From: Symsagittifera roscoffensis
Lineage: Eukaryota; Xenacoelomorpha; Acoela; Convolutidae
Assembly (NCBI RefSeq): GCF_963678635.1
Contig: NC_087067.1
Coordinates: 34,809,509 to 34,873,508 of the forward strand
Length of the DNA stretch: 64,000 nt
Reading direction: 5' to 3'
Part shown: positions 58,101 through 64,000 of the stretch, one piece after another
Layout: each line of letters begins with the position of its first letter
How positions within the stretch are numbered: the stretch's first letter is position 1
Position numbers and translations under genes: made by a program
The notes under the pieces: model-generated
Told to the model about the DNA's origin: nothing
Databases searched by the model: none
What the model saw: the letters and a program-made list of their open reading frames with translations, nothing else

Positions 58101-59270
58101 TCAACTCGATTTTGAAATCAAATTACGAATCCTAGTCCTTTGGCGCTTCACTCAGAGAAAAGTCAAACCATATCTTGCTCTACTTCCAGAAATCGACACA
58201 TCATCAACACGAATCTGCCACCTCGGTTCAATCTTCTGTCTCTTTACAATTGTTTTCAATCACTATTTCTCCTTAACAAACATCTCAATGACACGAGAAT
58301 CTGCTGTTCTTCTCAAGAAAGCTTCACAAAGAATTTAGAATACAAAAATTCAGATCCATCCATCACAAAAAAAAATCGAGTTGAAAATTTCCCTAGCCCG
58401 GGATTGGTAGGAATATTTAAAACAAGTATTTTATGTCCAATTGTATTTTTTAACGGCCATCACTGTAAAACATTTAGAACAACCCATCATGATCCATAAC
58501 CAAAATAAGTGATAAAAAAAACTTTGAGAACTATAAAAGATAAGATCTCCTTTCAAAATATATTCTACTATGTTGTAGCTTGTCCTTTGCGAAATCATGA
58601 TCGATTTCTGTTTGCGTCCTAAGATGATCCTTATAAAAATCACAACTGTCACCGTAAGTTTTTTTTAGTTGCCATACATCAAAAATTTTACTGGAATTGT
58701 TTGCGCTCGTTAAAGTTTAACAAATTTCTTAAACTATTTTTGCTGGTATTTTCAGTCAGATAACTGTCTTAAGTAATAAACTGACATTCAGTTTGTGTTC
58801 TTTGAAAGCTTCTGGCCCTATGCAAATTAAACATTGATTTTGCTAGAAAAACAATTTAAAACCAACAAAACTCAAAAATTGTCAAACCGGTTTTTCTTGT
58901 CAAAAAACAAAATTCAAAATTTTTAAATGTCGTTGGAATCATGATTGATAGGGCTTCAATATGACATATCTTTCGACCGATTCCAAAAAGAACTTATGGT
59001 AGCAAATTTCGAATGGAAAACGGAAAAAATGAAACACATCCGACTATAAAGTTTTTCCCCTATGGTCGCTCACAATCCCCAAAAAACGTTAAAATGGTGT
59101 GCTCGAAAATTGTAAATTTTTTTGAGATGTTTTTCGGTAAATAACTCAGACAAAAGACAAACTTGAATATTTTTCATCAAACATATCATCAATATTTTTT
59201 GTCTGAAGCTCAAAGCAAGCTCTCAAAACACTGATTCTTGTCCTTGGCACATTTTGCTCTTTTTTTATAG
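55188..59270 (-). repeat. Tandem unit B (about 4.1 kb)
   Basis: Second copy of unit A with deletions. The plus-strand frame MKRKYPTKQSRYLIRLPS (56132) and minus-strand frame FFKEVIEKVVKFDFVNVF (56927-57247) are kept. The minus-strand part after 57000 adds FGGVDHTY, parallel to FGGLDHNYGG in unit A. Several stops break the minus-strand frame. Confidence 0.72.
55775..55987 (+). other. S/P/T-rich open frame in unit B
   Basis: A 70-codon frame rich in S, T, P and L (SIPSLTANYSKPPFTPITLS) followed, after a stop, by QQQQ- and S-rich coding up to the frame at 56132. The matching stretch of unit A (51540-51740) is only loosely similar, so coding status is doubtful. Confidence 0.25.
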
Positions 59271-59354
59271 GTCAGACTTAATCAAGGTTGTGCCAAGTTT
59301 GAAAGAAAAAACGGTTTAAATAGGGTATAACCCCCAATTTTAGTATGTTATAAT

Positions 59355-59445
59355 AAGGTTAGGTGAGCGGATCGAACCTACGCTGAACCGGTCGACCATT
59401 TGTCTAGCAATTTTTTTAGACTGCTTGGCCATTAGTTCTTGCTTC
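59355..59445 (-). repeat. tRNA-like (Leu/Ser-type) SINE head
   Basis: On the minus strand an A-box-like 'tggccaagcagtct' is followed at the long spacing of a class II tRNA by a perfect B-box 'ggttcgatcc' (59370-59379). The acceptor stem does not pair well, so it is a SINE head or a decayed tRNA gene. Confidence 0.45.
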
Positions 59446-59989
59446 CTTTCGCTAAATGCATTTTTACTTTCGTTGTATGCATTCAATAGTTTCAAACTTA
59501 AGCGTGAACATCCTCCGCCCCATGGCCGGAAGAACTGGAGCGAGTCTTGATGTTGCTATTATTGGGTTTAACAGAGTAATACCAATGAAGTAATTTCGTT
59601 TTGACAGGAAATCGGTCAACTTAAGCAAGATGTATAAGCTTGTTCTCCGCAATATCCAGCGCAAGTAGATCGGTGATCTCAATGCTGGTACCGCGAAATT
59701 GTGCCTGATGACAATAGCCTTAACTTGAAGGCAATTGTTTGTTAACAGCATTTAAAAAAACCAAAATTTTCCCAGTCAAACTCATAATTGGGATATATGA
59801 TTGACACAACATCATTGAAAAAGGTTGAGAACGTCTCAAACAATTATCGAAATCGCTTGACGGACCCTTCAATCTTATTATACTGATCACCTCTTGATTG
59901 GGTTTAAGCGACTAATCCCTAGTTCTAAAAATGATTGGCTCAAATACCCTGCTGCTATCCTTGAGAGCTTCTGAAGAAAACTAGATCAG

Positions 59990-60420
59990 CTGGATTATCG
60001 CCACTCAGGGCTTGGTGCCACTTGTCAATGGTGATAGACTCGAGTATTTCGCCGACGCGGTTTCCGACAATGACAGGTTACTTACCATTAGAATTAGGCC
60101 ACTGCAGTACGATGGTGCTATCTGTCCACATTAAGATGTCATTCACTTTAACTGTAAGTGCCTTCACAATTTTGATTTCAACCGTGTGGCAAGTATAGCA
60201 GCTTGAAGCTCTTCTTTGGGTATTGACAACGCTTTCATTGGCGCAATACGCTCTTCACCGAAGACAAAGAAGATTTGAGTTTTCTTTAAGCTTATGAGTT
60301 GCGCACGCATAAACACAACGGCGCAGAAAACATCCTGCGAGCTGTCACTGAACAAGTGAAGCTCGATGCGCTCCACGAGTTCTGTGATGTAACTGCGGGA
60401 AAGTGTCAGCTGACCTAACA
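59990..60420 (-). pseudogene. BEL/Pao A17 / RNase H-like region
   Basis: Reads ELHLFSDSSQDVFCAVVFMR and RIAPMKALSIPKEELQAAIL (60376-60164), then in another frame LMWTDSTIVLQW and GNRVGEILESITI. These are hallmark blocks of BEL/Pao pol after the reverse transcriptase. Confidence 0.8.
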
Positions 60421-62631
60421 GAGGGACAGAGAAGTGCCACGCAAGAGATTTTCTCCTAATTTCTTCTGGTAAATCATCATCCCGTTTTCGGCCAACTTTT
60501 CATCAAATGTCTTTATGTAAAAGATGAGTCATAACGGTGTAAGAGGCTACTAACCCATTAGGGTCAAATACCAAAGATACAAAACTCAAAAAACTTCGTT
60601 GTGTTATCGCTTTATCGAGAGTGTGATCAACATCTCGGCTTACAACCATTAGGTTTTCTACATGATCTTATTAAAGATCTAAGGCGTGAGATGAATGTAC
60701 AAGATATCAAATTTCCTCAACGGGAGAGGTGTCCCATTGACTTCGGGTTCATTGCTAAGGTTAGGTTTTAAACTTTACTAATAAACTGAGTCAAAACAAA
60801 ATCAACTTATTCAAGCAGTTAGACCAAATGCCGACTAATTTTAAGTACTTGCTCGATGTTTCCGAACAAATCCAAGTTAATCGTCCATTTAAAACTTTTT
60901 GGTTATCACAGATGCTGCTCCAGGGTATCCAGAAAGGTTCTCAATTGCTGTTTTTTGCAGAGTAAAAATCCAGCATGTCGGCGAGTCAGGGGCGCCGAAT
61001 ATTTGGCGAGTTTACTAATGGACTACCACATCTGATGTGGGATCCCCCGCCCCAAAAAAAATTGAACGCTGATCCTGGTCGGGACCTTCTACCTTTAGAA
61101 ATATACCCTATAAATCCGCGGAGACTGAGTACTTGTTCTGTCGGAAGCGCAATAGTACGCATATCAAGTTTGGAGTAGGTCTGAGCCCCCCAACAGAGGT
61201 TGATTCGAAGATATGCAATGAAACTTATCAGCCCCGTTAAGTAATCGGCGCAACTCAACCAGCATTTTCAACTTTTTAACTGGGTCTTGCGGAAGATACC
61301 TTTCGCGATCGGTTCACAAACGTACATGATGCGGCTCGACGGTAGCGACATGACACCTTTCTTGATGTCCTCTCTGAATGTATCTGCGTATCTTTTGCGC
61401 AGCTATGGGTCTGGTCTGCCTTTAACCTTCGCTCCAAAGTTTTAAATTGAGCAAGCGATTAGTGATAACTATAGGGGAGACTGACATTGTGTTCCGCCCA
61501 AAGCCTAGGCACTATGTATCTTACACCATAATGTATCTGAACTGAGGATTGATAAAGTTGTTTTACCCGCAGAAGAATGTGCATCGACATGTTTGAAGGC
61601 TCAACAATGCCTAAAGCACGAAGCAATTAACCCGGCGATCGGCGGTAACTGACTACTAACGACCTATCCCATCGGTAGGCGGACAGAACATGGTGAGTTA
61701 GAGTCTCCTCCTAAAAATTATCCTGTCCTAATATGTTTTCAACAACTTCATAGCTGTACTGTAAGGGTTTTTTTGACTCTCTCAGTTTTCATGACGTTAA
61801 TGGTATTGAAACTAGTGATGATTAAGTAAACTAGCTTACCAACCAACTTAAAGCGGCTAGCGAGATATGTAGATACTCAAGATAGTGTAAATGTTCCGTC
61901 GCAGAAAACCAACGTCTGGACACTAGTGCTATCCGAGGATACACCAACTGTTGCAATTGGCAACAGTCGTATCGGAAATTCTTTGTGATTCCCCTACAGC
62001 AGAAAGAGTAAAAACATGTTTTTATATAGTTCGTTTAAAATCATTGTGTTTACCTGATGTTTTTTCCTTTGGTGGAAAAAATCTTTCCGCACCATGAAGA
62101 AAGACATTGTCCGTGCTCTCACAGTCCTATTTTGGACTTTTCTTTGCCTTCGTGCCACTACGGAAGCTACAGTTCTCATTGAGTCATGCGAAGCAAAAAT
62201 TTTGCTCAGCTACAAACTTCACTCGCTGAGTAGCATTCTTTAGCATTCTAAGCCAGTCTAAGTAACTTTTCCTTGAACACAGTGCAATACTAAAGAGCAT
62301 TCTTTCCTTTAGAGAACAGTTACGGTGGATAATAAGGCTTCCTGATGTAATCGTTAGCGCTATTAAAGTTTGATGCAAACACTTTTGTTGTTTTCTATTA
62401 ATTATTTCCTACATTTTGTCTCTAGAACCATAGCGCGCTAACTTTTCGTGGCTCTTCGCTTTCTCTTGTAACCAATTACGGAAATCTAAGAGGCTTGGAT
62501 AAGGTCAATTATGCCTAACTGTACGCAATGGCCATGCTTTTTCTCTTTTGGTTGGAGCTTGCCGACGGATTGGTTTAGAAGAGTCGCCCTTTTAAGATCA
62601 TCATGAAATGACAACTATTGAAAGTTTGCAG

Positions 62632-63567
62632 TCAGTCTAGAAACAGCGAAGGCGAAAATAATGACATTCTCTGATCTATGCAATTCGATGGAGGAAAACT
62701 GGCTAACATATTCAAATGAGCCCCAACAATATGATGACGCTGGCTGAACTTTCTTTGCAATGTAGCACATGCATATTTGTATAAATCTCCACTATAACTG
62801 TATTCAGCGATAGCCACTCTGACTTTTCCGGTTACGAGTGTCTTTAGGTAAGTTCATTTCTCATCATCACTAACAAGAGCGGAAAAAATGGTTGCGGTAA
62901 ATTCTCCAAATCATTCGTGCCAGGCCAAACCGTTATCGTCAATTTAACTTGATTTCAATTCTGGGAGACGAACTTTGCGGTTACTTTTCATCAATTCAGC
63001 TAGCTCACGAGCCAAAAATGGTTGCTCTGCCGAATGTTCATATGACGTACCAACAAGAGGGCTAGAAAACCCTTGGTATGCGGGGTTTGTACTTTGGAGA
63101 TCATCCTGATTAGTGTAATATACGGTACCACCGCTGGTACAAGGTATGATCCCGCCTAAAGTACAAGGAAATGAAAAAATATTCGCATTATCATTCTGAT
63201 TGTGTGGCTTAACAGGTGTTTGCGGGGTCAAACCACAAGTTGAATTGCTCAAATGGGCCCGTACAGGCATGCTATTTGCAGCGCAGACTGATGCACAAAA
63301 AAGCTGCTGATTCTGCATCCGGTAACTATATGAATGCGCTGTTGACAAACACTGGGTTATCTGATGGTTCCAAGGTACTTGCGCAACTATGTGCATTAAT
63401 GGAAACTGATTCATCCGACTTTGCATATTTGTCTTAGCAACTATTGATCCGGAGTTCGGATAGAAACCAGCTTGAGCTAGTGTAAGGTGGTTAATAATTA
63501 AAACCGACAAGAATGACAAGACAAAATGGAACCGTAACGGATGCATCATGAGTATGCAAAGACACAA
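62632..63567 (-). pseudogene. BEL/Pao gag (DUF1759-type)
   Basis: The frame 63567-62944 ends ELAELMKSNRKVRLPELKSS before a stop. After the break, coding resumes as KTLVTGKVRVAIAEYSYSGD and KYACATLQRKFSQRHHIVGA (62900-62640). This order and these blocks are typical of BEL/Pao gag. Confidence 0.75.
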
Positions 63568-64000
63568 TTGTTGTTATCTGGCCGTTCTGCTGAGAGGCTA
63601 GATGATTACTGATATGCAAACAGGGACCACTAGATGCTCCATGCCCAGCAGTGAAACCATGACCGGAAATTCCATGAAGCTCATGATCTGACGTCAAGCT
63701 CATTGTGGATAATCTTGTGTAATCAATGTTAACTGTGAATTCCGACGGGGTGGCCAAATCAAGAGAAATTTAATCTTTGATAGACTCAACCTAAGAACTA
63801 AGAAAAAAATTTTCCATTTTATCATCAAGTTGAAGACTGACTTTGTTAAACTCGTCCTATCTAACATTTCACATACGGCAGATAGGTCATCTTCCATTTA
63901 CATTGCTTCGAACTCGTCTTCTTGTAGCTTTCTCCATGATCCTCAGCTAATGCATTTGATTTTAAACTTTTTTTTTTGCTGTTTCAACTTCAAAGCCACG

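Larger units (their letters stand above)
59460..63900 (-). mobile_element. Decayed BEL/Pao retroelement
   Basis: Minus-strand islands in BEL/Pao order: gag (63.6-62.6 kb), a cysteine-bearing linker near 62.2 kb, protease-like remnants near 61.9 kb, a poorly preserved reverse transcriptase stretch 61.8-60.4 kb, the A17/RNase H-like part at 60.4-60.0 kb, and possible integrase scraps at 59.75-59.46 kb. Broken by stops and shifts. Neither LTR was found; the 5' end may lie beyond the window. Confidence 0.75.

Noticed and set aside
58390-58400. CCCGGG at 58395 as another TIR end
   Set aside because: It lacks the TTGAC/ATGACC continuation and lies within unit B, where the other copies read differently.

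Overview
The window is nuclear DNA of an invertebrate metazoan. It is AT-rich and intron-rich, carries one intact animal-type cystinosin gene, GT-AG introns with extracellular-protein exons, and remnants of Ty3/gypsy, BEL/Pao, Jockey/CR1-like LINE, FLYWCH/MULE, tRNA-derived SINE and TIR elements. I cannot name the lineage from sequence alone. There is no sign of bacterial organisation (no operons, ribosome binding sites or CRISPR arrays).

Region 1 (1-4 kb): a decayed LINE fragment is followed by an intact, intronless cystinosin gene on the minus strand. It has a polyadenylation signal about 20 bases after its stop and a TATA-like box about 30 bases before its ATG.

Region 2 (4.2-32.4 kb): by matching splice signals and reading phase by hand I assembled one large minus-strand gene of about 13 exons. 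It starts with a signal peptide at 32374 and runs down to about 4.2-4.6 kb. The product is a secreted or surface protein with repeated modules. Three of them carry a C-x(3-6)-C-x4-C cluster, and two of these follow a basic cleavage-like site, as in the calf-2 region of integrin alpha chains. There is no integrin beta-propeller. The introns are filled with mobile DNA: a nearly full-length Ty3/gypsy element (24682-31291, target duplication TAGGG), a LINE (10.7-13.8 kb), a FLYWCH/MULE transposase relic (19.3-20.0 kb), SINEs and TIR elements.

Region 3 (32.7-38.3 kb): three TIR elements ending in TACCCGGGTTGAC-like repeats. One houses a TTCGA-rich minisatellite and two house arrays of long palindromes. 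A fourth lies at 23.4-24.3 kb. A paralogous empty site at about 54.35 kb shows that two of them inserted at TA.

Region 4 (38.3-59.3 kb): a block of about 20 kb with strong strand asymmetry (plus strand poor in G). It holds a decayed Ty3/gypsy element (gag about 41.3 kb, reverse transcriptase 44.3 kb, integrase 45.8-46.4 kb), then two diverged tandem units of about 4.1-4.4 kb (50.7-55.1 and 55.2-59.3 kb), with a partial third copy at 38.3-39.1 kb.

Region 5 (59.3-64 kb): a decayed BEL/Pao retroelement on the minus strand, gag at about 63 kb and the A17/RNase H-like part at about 60.2 kb. It may run off the right edge.
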